Origin: Oxalobacteraceae bacterium
GTDB lineage: Bacteria; Pseudomonadota; Gammaproteobacteria; Burkholderiales; Burkholderiaceae_D
NCBI GenBank assembly: GCA_013284265.1
Contig: JABTBR010000003.1
Coordinates: forward strand, 1-64,000
Length of the DNA stretch: 64,000 nt
Reading direction: 5' to 3'
Shown one piece after another: positions 33,213 through 41,857 of this stretch. Numbering within the stretch: the first letter of the stretch is position 1; every line of letters starts with the position of its first letter. Made by a program: the position numbers and the translations under genes. The notes below the pieces were generated by a model that saw only the letters and a list, made by a program, of their open reading frames with translations, did not search any database and was not told the origin of the DNA.

Positions 33213-35738
33213 ATGAAAATCATCGTCATCGGCCACGGTATGGTCGGCCACAAATTCCTGGAAAGCCTGGGCGAGAGCAAAGCCCTGCAAGTGACCGTGC
33301 TGTGCGAAGAGGCGCGTCCTGCCTACGACCGCGTGCACCTGTCGGAATTCTTCTCCGGAACCAGCGCCGAACAGCTGTCGCTGGTGCCCGATGGTTTCTT
33401 CGACCGCGGCAATATGCTGCTCAAGCTCAACACCCGCGCCGTGGCGATCGACCGCGCCGCCAAGACCGTCACCACCGGCGACGGCGACGTGCTGCCTTAC
33501 GACAAGCTGGTCATGGCCACCGGTTCCTTCCCCTTCGTGCCCCAGTTGCCGGGCAAGGACCGCGCCGACTGCTTCGTCTACCGCACCATCGAGGACCTGG
33601 AAGCCATGCTCGAATGCGGCAAGCGCTCCAAGACTGGCGTGGTCATCGGCGGCGGCCTGCTGGGCCTGGAATGCGCCAAGGCCCTGCGCGACATGAAGCT
33701 GGAAACCCATGTGGTCGAATTCTCGCCGCGCCTGATGGCGGTGCAGGTCGATGATGCCGGCGCGCGCGTGCTGCGCACCAAGATCGAAGACCTGGGCGTA
33801 ACCGTCCACACGGCCAAGAACACCGTGGCCATCGTCGACGGCGTCGACGGCACCCACCGCATGGAATTCGCCGACGGCAGCCATCTGGACACCGACATGA
33901 TCGTGTTCTCGGCCGGTATCCGCCCACGCGACTTCCTGGCGCGCGAATGCGGCCTGGACATCGGCCCGCGCGGCGGCATTACCATCAACAACCAGTGCCA
34001 GACTTCCGATCCGGACGTCTACGCGATCGGCGAATGCGCGCTGTGGAATGGCCAGATCTTCGGCCTGGTCGCTCCCGGCTACGACATGGCCCGCATCGCC
34101 GCCAAGCACCTGCTGGGCGAAGAGGCGGACTTCAACGGCGCCGACATGAGCACCAAACTGAAACTGATGGGCGTGGACGTGGCCAGTATCGGCGACCCGC
34201 ACGGCAAGGAGCCGGGCAGCCGCTCCTACCAGTTCACCGACGAACGCAAACAGATCTACAAGAAAATCATCGTCTCCGACTGCGGCAAATACCTGCTGGG
34301 CGGCGTGATGGTGGGCGACGCCAGCGAATACGGTACCCTGCTGCAGATGATGCTGAACCGGATCGAGCTGCCGGAGTCGCCCGAGTTCCTGATCCTGCCG
34401 CAATCGGATGGCGCGGCCAAGCCTGGCCTGGGCGTGGACGCGCTGCCGCCGGCGGCCCAGATCTGCTCCTGCAACGACGTCTCCAAGGGCGCGCTGTGCG
34501 ACGCCGTCGCCGCCGGCGCCTGCACCATCGGCGAACTGAAAAGCTGCACCAAGGCCGGCACCGCCTGCGGCGGCTGCGTGCCCTTGGTGACCCAGATCAT
34601 GAAGGCCGAGATGAAAAAACTCGGCATGGCCGTCAACAACCATGTATGCGAACACTTCGCCTACTCGCGCCAGGAGCTGTTCCACCTGGTCAAAGTGGGC
34701 AAGATCGAATCCTTCGGCGCGCTGCTGGCCCAGCATGGCAAAGGCCTCGGTTGCGATATTTGCAAACCGGTGGCCGCCAGCATCCTGGCCTCTTGCTGGA
34801 ACGATTTCGTGCTGAAGAAAGAACACGCCAGCCTGCAGGACACCAATGACTACTTCCTCGGCAATATCCAGAAGGATGGCACCTACTCGGTGGTGCCGCG
34901 CATGGCCGGCGGCGAAGTCACCGCCGATGGCCTGATCGCGGTCGGCACCGTCGCCAAGAAATACGGCCTGTACACCAAGATCACCGGCGGCCAGCGTGTC
35001 GACCTGTTCGGCGCCCGCGTCGAACAGCTGCCGCTGATCTGGGAAGAGCTGATCGCGGCCGGCTTCGAGTCCGGCCACGCCTACGGCAAGTCGCTGCGTA
35101 CCGTCAAATCCTGCGTCGGCTCGACCTGGTGCCGTTACGGCGTCGACGATTCGGTGGGCCTGGCGATCGAACTGGAAAACCGCTACAAGGGCCTGCGCAC
35201 GCCGCACAAGATCAAGTTCGGCGTGTCCGGCTGCACCCGCGAGTGCGCCGAAGCCCAGGGCAAGGACGTGGGCATCATCGCCACCGAAAAAGGCTGGAAC
35301 CTGTATGTGGCCGGTAACGGCGGCATGAAGCCGCGCCACGCCGAGCTGCTGGCCTCGGACCTGGACAAGGCCACGATGATCAAGTACATCGACCGCTTCC
35401 TGATGTTCTACACCCGCACCGCCGACCGCCTGCAGCGCACCAGCACCTGGCGCGACAACCTCGAAGGTGGCCTGGATTACCTGAAGCAGGTCATCGTGCA
35501 GGACAAGCTCAACATCGCCGCCGACCTGGAAGCCGACATGCAGCACGTCGTCAACACCTACGCCTGCGAGTGGAAAGCCGCCGTCGAAGATCCGGAAACC
35601 CGCAAGCGCTTCCGCGCCTTCGTCAACAGCGACAAGACCGACCAGAACGTGCTGTTCATGGAAGAGCGCGGCCAGATCCGTCCGGCCACGTTCGAGGAAC
35701 GCCAGCGCGTCATCCCCATCGCCGTTAAAGCAGCTTGA
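33213..35738 (+). CDS. nirB: Assimilatory NADH-dependent nitrite reductase, large subunit
   Basis: 841 residues, full length. Order: N-terminal FAD/NAD(P)H domains (VIGHGMVGHKFLE; second dinucleotide site VVIGGGLLGLE near 145), a BFD-type [2Fe-2S] domain (CSCNDVSKGA to CGGC near 420-455), then sulfite/nitrite reductase halves. Siroheme-[4Fe-4S] cysteines are in SCVGSTWCRYG and SGCTRECAEAQG. It reduces nitrite to ammonium with six electrons. It follows the transporter by 11 bases. Confidence 0.96.
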   Translation: MKIIVIGHGMVGHKFLESLGESKALQVTVLCEEARPAYDRVHLSEFFSGTSAEQLSLVPDGFFDRGNMLLKLNTRAVAIDRAAKTVTTGDGDVLPYDKLVMATGSFPFVPQLPGKDRADCFVYRTIEDLEAMLECGKRSKTGVVIGGGLLGLECAKALRDMKLETHVVEFSPRLMAVQVDDAGARVLRTKIEDLGVTVHTAKNTVAIVDGVDGTHRMEFADGSHLDTDMIVFSAGIRPRDFLARECGLDIGPRGGITINNQCQTSDPDVYAIGECALWNGQIFGLVAPGYDMARIAAKHLLGEEADFNGADMSTKLKLMGVDVASIGDPHGKEPGSRSYQFTDERKQIYKKIIVSDCGKYLLGGVMVGDASEYGTLLQMMLNRIELPESPEFLILPQSDGAAKPGLGVDALPPAAQICSCNDVSKGALCDAVAAGACTIGELKSCTKAGTACGGCVPLVTQIMKAEMKKLGMAVNNHVCEHFAYSRQELFHLVKVGKIESFGALLAQHGKGLGCDICKPVAASILASCWNDFVLKKEHASLQDTNDYFLGNIQKDGTYSVVPRMAGGEVTADGLIAVGTVAKKYGLYTKITGGQRVDLFGARVEQLPLIWEELIAAGFESGHAYGKSLRTVKSCVGSTWCRYGVDDSVGLAIELENRYKGLRTPHKIKFGVSGCTRECAEAQGKDVGIIATEKGWNLYVAGNGGMKPRHAELLASDLDKATMIKYIDRFLMFYTRTADRLQRTSTWRDNLEGGLDYLKQVIVQDKLNIAADLEADMQHVVNTYACEWKAAVEDPETRKRFRAFVNSDKTDQNVLFMEERGQIRPATFEERQRVIPIAVKAA

Positions 35739-35758
35739 TGTCAGCCCAGGAGAAAACC

Positions 35759-36106
35759 ATGCATCGTGATATCCAAACCGCCAACTGGATCGCCGTCTGC
35801 GATCTGAACGACATCGTCGCCAACACCGGCGTGTGCGCCCTGATCAACGACGTGCAGGTCGCCGTGTTCCACGTCAACGACGGCGAAGCGCGCGTGTTCG
35901 CCATCGAGAACTACGATCCGAACTCGAACGCCGCCGTGCTCTCGCGCGGCCTGGTGGGCAGCCTGGGCGAGCGCATCGTGGTCGCCTCGCCGATCTACAA
36001 GCAGCATTTCGACCTGCAAACGGGCGAGTGCCTGGAAGATCCATCGTGCTCGGTCAACACCTATCCGGCCCGCATCGACGCCGGCAAGGTATGGGTAGGC
36101 GCATGA
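35759..36106 (+). CDS. nirD: Nitrite reductase small subunit
   Basis: 115 residues with a Rieske-like fold lacking the Cys/His cluster ligands, as is normal for NirD (ENYDPNSNAAVLSRGLVG, then SPIYKQHFDLQTGECL). The start ATG 35759 is chosen because AGGAG lies 6 bases upstream; earlier in-frame starts overlap the nirB stop. Structural partner of NirB. Confidence 0.93.
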   Translation: MHRDIQTANWIAVCDLNDIVANTGVCALINDVQVAVFHVNDGEARVFAIENYDPNSNAAVLSRGLVGSLGERIVVASPIYKQHFDLQTGECLEDPSCSVNTYPARIDAGKVWVGA

Positions 36107-37317
36107 AACCCGCGCTGGTAGTCATCGGCAACGGCATGGCCGGGATGCGTACCGTGGAAGAGCTGCAAAAGCTGGACCACGACATGTACGACATCACGGT
36201 GTTCGGCGCCGAACCGCACGGTAACTACAACCGCATTTTGCTGTCGCCAGTGCTGGCGGGCGAAAAGACCATCGACGACATCATGCTCCATACCCGCGAC
36301 TGGTATGTCCAGCATGGCATTACCCTGCATGCGGGCGACCCGGTGGTGCACATCGACCGCAAGAAACGCATCGTGCGCTCGCAGTCCGGCCTGGAAGTGC
36401 GCTACGACCGCCTGCTGCTGGCGACCGGCTCGACGCCCTTCATCATTCCGGTGCCGGGCCACCAGCTGCCGGGCGTGATCGCCTTCCGCGATATCCAGGA
36501 CGTGGAAACCATGCTGGAAGCGTCGCGCAACCATCGCCACGCGGTGGTGATCGGCGGCGGCCTGCTGGGACTGGAAGCGGCCAACGGCCTGCTGCGCCAG
36601 GGCATGGAAGTGACCGTGGTGCACGTGACCGACGCGCTGATGAATATGCAGCTCGACAAACCGGCCGCGATGCTGCTGCAGAAGGCCCTGGAAACCAAGG
36701 GCCTGCGCTTCATGCTCAGCGCCCAGACCGAGGAAATCGTCGGCCCCGACCGCGTGACGGCGGTGCGCTTCAAGGACGGCAGCGTGATCCCGGCCGACCT
36801 GGTGGTGATGACCGCCGGCGTGCGTCCGAACATCGCGCTGGCCAAGGCGTCCGGCCTGCACTGCGACCGCGCCATCGTCGTCGACGATACCTTGCAGACC
36901 TACGATCCGCGCGTCTACGCCGTGGGCGAATGCGTGCAGCACCGCAAAGCCCTGTTTGGCCTGGTCGCACCTATCTGGGAGCAGGCGCGCGTGTGTGGCG
37001 CCCATCTGGCCGGCGCCGGCCACCGCCGCTACGTGCAGCAGACTTCCCCGACCCGCCTGAAAGTGACCGGAGTAGACTTGTACTCGGTGGGCGACATCAT
37101 CGGCGGCGAAGGCAGCGAGGACCTGGTACTGCGCGATGCGCGCCGCGGCGTCTACAAGCGACTGGTGTTAAAGGACAACCGTATCGCCGGCGCCGTGCTG
37201 TATGGCGACGTGCAGGACGGTCCCTGGTATTTCGGCCTGATTCAGGATGGCACCAACATCGCTTCCATCCGCAGTCATCTTTTGTTTGGCGAGGCGCTCT
37301 GCGCCAGGGCCGCCTGA
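36103..37317 (+). CDS. NirB-like FAD/NADH oxidoreductase, probable electron-transfer subunit of nitrate reductase
   Basis: 404 residues. It has only the FAD and NADH domains found at the N-terminus of NirB (VIGNGMAG near 7-14; VVIGGGLLGLEAANGLL near 150) and lacks BFD and siroheme domains. Its ATG overlaps the nirD stop (ATGA), showing coupling. The gene following is nasA, so it probably passes electrons from NADH to the BFD cluster at the NasA C-terminus, like NasB/NasC-type subunits. The exact partner is inferred. Confidence 0.85.
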   Translation: MKPALVVIGNGMAGMRTVEELQKLDHDMYDITVFGAEPHGNYNRILLSPVLAGEKTIDDIMLHTRDWYVQHGITLHAGDPVVHIDRKKRIVRSQSGLEVRYDRLLLATGSTPFIIPVPGHQLPGVIAFRDIQDVETMLEASRNHRHAVVIGGGLLGLEAANGLLRQGMEVTVVHVTDALMNMQLDKPAAMLLQKALETKGLRFMLSAQTEEIVGPDRVTAVRFKDGSVIPADLVVMTAGVRPNIALAKASGLHCDRAIVVDDTLQTYDPRVYAVGECVQHRKALFGLVAPIWEQARVCGAHLAGAGHRRYVQQTSPTRLKVTGVDLYSVGDIIGGEGSEDLVLRDARRGVYKRLVLKDNRIAGAVLYGDVQDGPWYFGLIQDGTNIASIRSHLLFGEALCARAA

Positions 37318-37340
37318 ACTGCAACCAATTGGAAATTATC

Positions 37341-40055
37341 GTGAATTTGTCCCAAGACCATCTCTCCGTTCGTACCACCTGTGCCTACTGCGGCGTCGGC
37401 TGCGGGGTCAAGGCCACGCCGCTAGGCGATGGCACGGTGGAGATCGCTGGCGATTCCAGCCATCCGGCCAATCTGGGCAAATTATGCGTCAAGGGCTCGG
37501 CCCTGGGCGAAACCGTGGGCCTGGAAGGGCGCCTGCTGTATCCGCAGCTGCGTGGTCCTGAAGGCCTGCGCCGCATCAGCTGGGACAGCGCCTTCGACCA
37601 GATGGCCGAACGCTGGAACGCCATCATCGCCGAGCACGGCCCGGACGCGGTGGCGCTGTACGTCTCGGGCCAGTTGCTGACCGAAGACTACTACGTGGCC
37701 AACAAGCTGATGAAGGGCTACATCGGCAGCGCCAACATCGATACCAACTCGCGCCTGTGCATGTCCTCGGCCGTGGCCGGGCACAAGCGCGCCTTCGGCG
37801 AAGACCTGGTGCCGATCTGCTACGAGGATCTGGAACTGGCCGACATGGTCGTGCTGGTCGGCTCCAACACGGCCTGGTGCCATCCTATCCTGTTCCAGCG
37901 CATCGCCCGCGCCAAGGAAGCGCGCCCGGACATGAAACTGGTCGTGATCGACCCGCGCCGTACCGCCACCTGCGAACTGGCCGACCTGCACCTGCCGGTC
38001 AAGCAGGGTACCGACGTCTGGCTGTTCAACGGCCTGCTCAGCTATCTGTCGCGCATCGGCGCGGTCGATCCTGACTTCATCGCGGCCCACACCAAGGGCT
38101 TCGACGCCGCGCTGGCCACCGCGAACATCGATTGCAGCGACCCGGCCGCCGTGGCCAGGATTTGCCGCATCGACCCGGCCGTGCTGATGGAGTTCTACGA
38201 ATCCTTCGCCGCCAATGCCAAGGTCATCACCGCCTTCTCGCAGGGCGTGAATCAATCCTCGGCCGGCACCGACAAGGCCAACAGCATCATCAACTGCCAC
38301 CTGATCGGCGGCCGCATCGGCAAGCCGGGCGCGGGCCCGTTCTCGATCACCGGCCAGCCCAACGCCATGGGCGGCCGTGAAGTGGGCGGGCTGGCCAATA
38401 TGCTGGCCGCGCATATGGACCTGGATCAGCCGGCGCACCGCGAACTGGTGCAAACCTTCTGGGACTCGCCGGCGATGGCCGACAAGCCCGGCCTGAAGGC
38501 GGTCGACCTGTTCCAGGCGATCGAAGCGGGCAAGGTCAAGGCGGTGTGGATCATCGCCACCAATCCCGTGGTCAGCCTGCCGGACGCCGACCAGGTCAAG
38601 CGCGCGCTGGAAAAGTGCGAACTGGTGGTCGCCAGCGACATCATGCAGAACACCGACACCAACGCCTTCGCCGACATCCTGCTGCCGGCGCTGGGCTGGG
38701 GCGAAAAGGATGGCACGGTCACCAATTCCGAGCGCCGTATCTCGCGCCAGCGCGCCTTCCTGCCGGCGCCGGGCGAGGCGCTGGCCGACTGGGATATCCT
38801 GTGCCGCTTCGCGCGCCGCATGGGCTTTGGCGGATTCGATTTCGACAGCGCCCACGCGGTGTTCGACGAACACGCGCGCCTGAGCGGCCACCGTAATTCT
38901 GCCGATGACGTTCCGCGTGCCTTCGTCATGGACGGCCTGGCTGGCCTGAGTCGCACCGATTTCGATGCGCTGGAGCCGACCCAGTGGCCGGTACGCCGCA
39001 GCGCCGACGGCCAGCTGAGCGTGCAGGTACGCCTGTTCGAAGACGGCCGCTACGCCCATGCCGACGGCAAGGCGCGCTTCATCGCCACCGCGCCGCGCCT
39101 GCCGGTCAATCCGGTCAGCGAAGACTTCCCGCTGGCGCTGAATACGGGCCGCGTGCGCGATCAGTGGCACACCATGACGCGCACCGGCAAGTCGCCGAAA
39201 CTGGCCGATCACGTTTCCGAATCCTTCGTCGACATGCACCCGCAGGACGCGCTGCTGCACGGCGTGCGCGAGGGAGAGCTGGCGCGTATCAGCTCCAGCT
39301 GGGGCGCCATGGTGGCGCGCGTGCAGCACGGCGGCGGCATCGCGCGCGGCAGTGTCTTCATTCCCATCCACTGGACCGGCCAGACCGCCTCCGACGCGCG
39401 CGTCGGCGCCGTTGTCAATCCGGTGGTCGATCCGATCTCCGGCGAGCCGGAATTCAAGCACACGCCGGTACGGGTGGAGCAGTTCCGCGTGTCCTGGCAT
39501 GGCTTCATCCTGAGCCGCAAGGAGCTGGAACTTGACAGCGTGGCCCACTGGACCCGCATCCAGGGCCGCTCCTTCGCCCGCTACGAGCTGGCCGGCCGCA
39601 ACACCATCAGCGACTTCGGCCAATGGGCGCGCGCGCTGCTGGGCGTCGATAGCGAAGATGTCGACTGGCTTGAATACGAAGACCGCAGCGCCGGCGTGTA
39701 CCGCGCCGTGCACGTGACGGACGACCAGATCGATCAGTGCATCTTCCTGTCGCCGCGCCAGGACATGCCCTCGCGCGCCTGGCTGGCCAGCCTGTTCTCC
39801 AAGGACCAGCTCAGCGAAATCGACCGCGTGGGCCTGCTGGTGGGCCAGCCGGTGGAGAAGGGCGCCGATGTTGGACCGACCGTGTGCTCCTGCTTCGGCG
39901 TGGGCCGCAACACTATCTGCGAAGCGATCCGCGACAATGATCTGCAGAGCGTGGCCCAGGTGACGGCCTGCGTGAAGGCGGGCGGCAACTGCGGCTCCTG
40001 CGTGCCGGAACTGAAAAAACTGCTGGTGGAGACGCGTGCGGAGTTGACCGCCTGA
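37341..40055 (+). CDS. nasA: Assimilatory nitrate reductase, molybdopterin catalytic subunit
   Basis: 904 residues from a GTG at 37341; no ATG is available in that stretch. The N-terminal [4Fe-4S] site is CAYCGVGCG with a later Cys in GKLCVKG. Molybdopterin oxidoreductase domains follow and the C-terminus has a BFD-like [2Fe-2S] domain (CSCFGVGRNTICEAI to CGSCVPEL), the layout of cytoplasmic NasA. There is no Tat signal. It reduces nitrate to nitrite using electrons from the upstream flavoprotein. Last gene of the operon. Confidence 0.94.
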   Translation: MNLSQDHLSVRTTCAYCGVGCGVKATPLGDGTVEIAGDSSHPANLGKLCVKGSALGETVGLEGRLLYPQLRGPEGLRRISWDSAFDQMAERWNAIIAEHGPDAVALYVSGQLLTEDYYVANKLMKGYIGSANIDTNSRLCMSSAVAGHKRAFGEDLVPICYEDLELADMVVLVGSNTAWCHPILFQRIARAKEARPDMKLVVIDPRRTATCELADLHLPVKQGTDVWLFNGLLSYLSRIGAVDPDFIAAHTKGFDAALATANIDCSDPAAVARICRIDPAVLMEFYESFAANAKVITAFSQGVNQSSAGTDKANSIINCHLIGGRIGKPGAGPFSITGQPNAMGGREVGGLANMLAAHMDLDQPAHRELVQTFWDSPAMADKPGLKAVDLFQAIEAGKVKAVWIIATNPVVSLPDADQVKRALEKCELVVASDIMQNTDTNAFADILLPALGWGEKDGTVTNSERRISRQRAFLPAPGEALADWDILCRFARRMGFGGFDFDSAHAVFDEHARLSGHRNSADDVPRAFVMDGLAGLSRTDFDALEPTQWPVRRSADGQLSVQVRLFEDGRYAHADGKARFIATAPRLPVNPVSEDFPLALNTGRVRDQWHTMTRTGKSPKLADHVSESFVDMHPQDALLHGVREGELARISSSWGAMVARVQHGGGIARGSVFIPIHWTGQTASDARVGAVVNPVVDPISGEPEFKHTPVRVEQFRVSWHGFILSRKELELDSVAHWTRIQGRSFARYELAGRNTISDFGQWARALLGVDSEDVDWLEYEDRSAGVYRAVHVTDDQIDQCIFLSPRQDMPSRAWLASLFSKDQLSEIDRVGLLVGQPVEKGADVGPTVCSCFGVGRNTICEAIRDNDLQSVAQVTACVKAGGNCGSCVPELKKLLVETRAELTA

Positions 40056-40090
40056 GTGAGGGGCTGATGACGGCCAGAACATCCATTTTC

Positions 40091-40152
40091 CGATGAGAAA
40101 TTGACAAAAAATGTGATAAATTAAGCCATCGATCGCATGATCATTCTCATCG
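40091..40152. repeat. Spaced inverted repeat upstream of the first glutamine synthetase paralog
   Basis: CGATGAGAA (40091-40099) and TTCTCATCG (40144-40152) are exact complements separated by 44 AT-rich bases that include TTGACA at 40101. It may be an operator loop for the gene at 40162; no spaced -10 of good quality was found. Confidence 0.4.
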
Positions 40153-40161
40153 AGAACAGGA

Positions 40162-41532
40162 ATGGCAATCCGCGAAAATTTCACCGACACCGATATGGAT
40201 GTGTGGCTCAACGAGAAGCGAGTCACGGAAATTGAATGCCTGGTGCCCGACCTGACGGGCGTGGCGCGCGGCAAGATCCTGCCGCGCGCCAAATTCAGCC
40301 AGGACCGCGGCATGCGCATCCCGGAAGCGGTGCTGGGCATGACCGTCACCGGCAACTACCCCACCGAGGATGCGGCCTACGACCGCGCCATCTCCAGCAT
40401 CGACCGCGACATGATCCTGCGCGCCGACCCGCGCACCATCACCAGCGTGCCATGGGCCACCGATCCGACCGCCCAGGTGATCCACGACTGCTATTTTTCC
40501 GACGGCACCCTGGTCGACTTCGCCCCGCGCTCGGTGCTGCGCCGCGTGCTCAAGCTGTACGCCGACAAGGGCTGGAAGCCGGTGCTGGCCTGCGAGCTGG
40601 AGTTTTACCTGACCGAAAAGAACGCCGACCCCGACCTGCCGCTGAAGGCGCCCATCGGCCGCAGCGGCCGCGCCGAAACCAGTCGCCAGGTCTACAGCAT
40701 CGACGCCGTCAACGAGTTCGACCCGCTGTTCGAGGATATTTACGACTACTGCGAAATGATGAACCTGGACGTGGACACGCTGATCCACGAAACCGGCGCC
40801 GGCCAGATGGGCATCGACTTCCTGGACAGCGATGCGATGGGCCTGGCCGACAAGGTGTTCTACTTCAAGCGCACCGTACGCGAGGCCGCCCTGAAGCATC
40901 ATATGTACGCCACCTTCATGGCCAAGCCCATGGGCGGCGAGCCGGGATCGGCCATGCATGTGCACCAGAGCGTGCTCGATGTCAAAACAGGCCTGAACAT
41001 CTTCAGCGCGGAAGACGGTTCGCCCGCACCCATCTTCAAGCACTACATCGGCGGGCTGCAGCGCTACACCCCGGCCGCGATGGCCATCATCGCTCCTTAT
41101 GTGAATTCCTACCGGCGCATCGTGCGCCACACGGCCGCGCCGATCAATATCCAGTGGGGCATCGACAACCGCACCGTCGGCTTCCGCGTGCCCGATTCGA
41201 GCGTGCAGGAGCGGCGCGTGGAAAACCGCATCATCGGCGCGGACGCCAATCCCTATCTGGCGCTGGCCGTCACGCTGGCCTGCGGCTACCTGGGCATGGT
41301 GGACCGGCTGGAGCCGACCCCGATGACCACCGGCAGCGCCTACGAGCACGGTTTCGAGCTGCCTCAGGGCCTGCCCGAGGCGCTACGCGCCCTGCGCGCC
41401 GAGGAACGCCTGCGCGACGTGCTGGGCGAGCGCTTTATCGACGTCTACGCGGCCATCAAGGACCTGGAGCACCAGGAGTTCATGACCGTCATCAGCCCCT
41501 GGGAGCGGGAGCATCTGCTGCTGCATGTCTGA
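40162..41532 (+). CDS. PuuA-like glutamine synthetase family protein with E217G substitution
   Basis: 456 residues, colinear with the paralog at 52451 and with gamma-glutamylputrescine synthetase PuuA. Conserved: E145 and E147 in ELEFYL, E210 in IHETGAGQM, and the HVHQS and ANPYL motifs. At residue 217, where the paralog and PuuA have the metal-ligand Glu (QMEINF), this copy has Gly (QMGIDF; codon GGC at 40810). The nearby LHGDPLG also reads LDSDAMG. Ligase activity may be lost or altered. It lies 106 bases after nasA but has its own upstream region, and potGHI follows after a repeat-bearing gap. Confidence 0.85.
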   Translation: MAIRENFTDTDMDVWLNEKRVTEIECLVPDLTGVARGKILPRAKFSQDRGMRIPEAVLGMTVTGNYPTEDAAYDRAISSIDRDMILRADPRTITSVPWATDPTAQVIHDCYFSDGTLVDFAPRSVLRRVLKLYADKGWKPVLACELEFYLTEKNADPDLPLKAPIGRSGRAETSRQVYSIDAVNEFDPLFEDIYDYCEMMNLDVDTLIHETGAGQMGIDFLDSDAMGLADKVFYFKRTVREAALKHHMYATFMAKPMGGEPGSAMHVHQSVLDVKTGLNIFSAEDGSPAPIFKHYIGGLQRYTPAAMAIIAPYVNSYRRIVRHTAAPINIQWGIDNRTVGFRVPDSSVQERRVENRIIGADANPYLALAVTLACGYLGMVDRLEPTPMTTGSAYEHGFELPQGLPEALRALRAEERLRDVLGERFIDVYAAIKDLEHQEFMTVISPWEREHLLLHV

Positions 41533-41573
41533 GCCGGATGAATGACGCATACCGCCACGCGTTTAAACCCCGC

Positions 41574-41620
41574 GGCAAAGAGCCGGGGGCACCTTTAGAA
41601 CCTAAGGCAAAGAGCCGGGG
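41574..41620 (+). repeat. 15-base direct repeat pair
   Basis: GGCAAAGAGCCGGGG occurs at 41574-41588 and again at 41606-41620. The second copy runs directly into the palindrome at 41617-41643. It appears to be part of a composite dispersed repeat inserted between the glutamine synthetase paralog and potG. Confidence 0.8.
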
Positions 41621-41643
41621 TCTGACCCGCTGGGTCAGACCCC
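41617..41643. repeat. Perfect 12-bp palindromic hairpin (REP-like)
   Basis: GGGGTCTGACCC-GCT-GGGTCAGACCCC. Its ends share the GGGGTC...GACCCC sequence with the longer inverted repeat at 13491-13590. No T-run follows; it is a repetitive extragenic palindrome rather than a classic terminator, though it may stop transcription from 41532. Confidence 0.8.
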
Positions 41644-41732
41644 AGGGTTACGCCGTGGGTTTCAGATGGCAGCCAGCGGCCCGCAAATTAAGCATTTTCC
41701 TTATCTTGGACATAGCCGGCTGGCGCTGCATT

Positions 41733-41786
41733 TATAATCACGTCTTGCCAAAAAACGGCGGCTGGCCGCAAAGCGGGCCGCCGCCG
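41733..41786 (+). promoter_or_regulatory. Candidate -10 box and leader hairpin upstream of potG copy 1
   Basis: TATAAT at 41733-41738 has TTGGAC 21 bases upstream, too far for a standard promoter. It is followed by a GC-rich hairpin (41756-41769 with 41773-41786, 12 of 14 paired). A T-run occurs about 25 bases after the hairpin. Could be promoter plus leader structure; the rest of the gap between 41644 and 41857 holds nothing else recognisable. Confidence 0.35.
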
Positions 41787-41857
41787 CTTGCGCCGTATTT
41801 TTCGCTGTCTTTTTAATAACTGACGATTTTCCGATCCGCTTACCTTTTGCCGACACT

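Noticed and set aside
32961..35546. 861-codon minus-strand open frame
   Set aside because: Antisense shadow of nirB and the transporter gene, with no recognisable domain and no ribosome site.
40101..40126. TTGACA-based sigma-70 promoter for the first PuuA paralog
   Set aside because: No acceptable -10 at 16-18 bases; nearby AT-rich hexamers are at spacings of 10-14.
37482..40355. 957-codon minus-strand open frame
   Set aside because: Antisense shadow of nasA.
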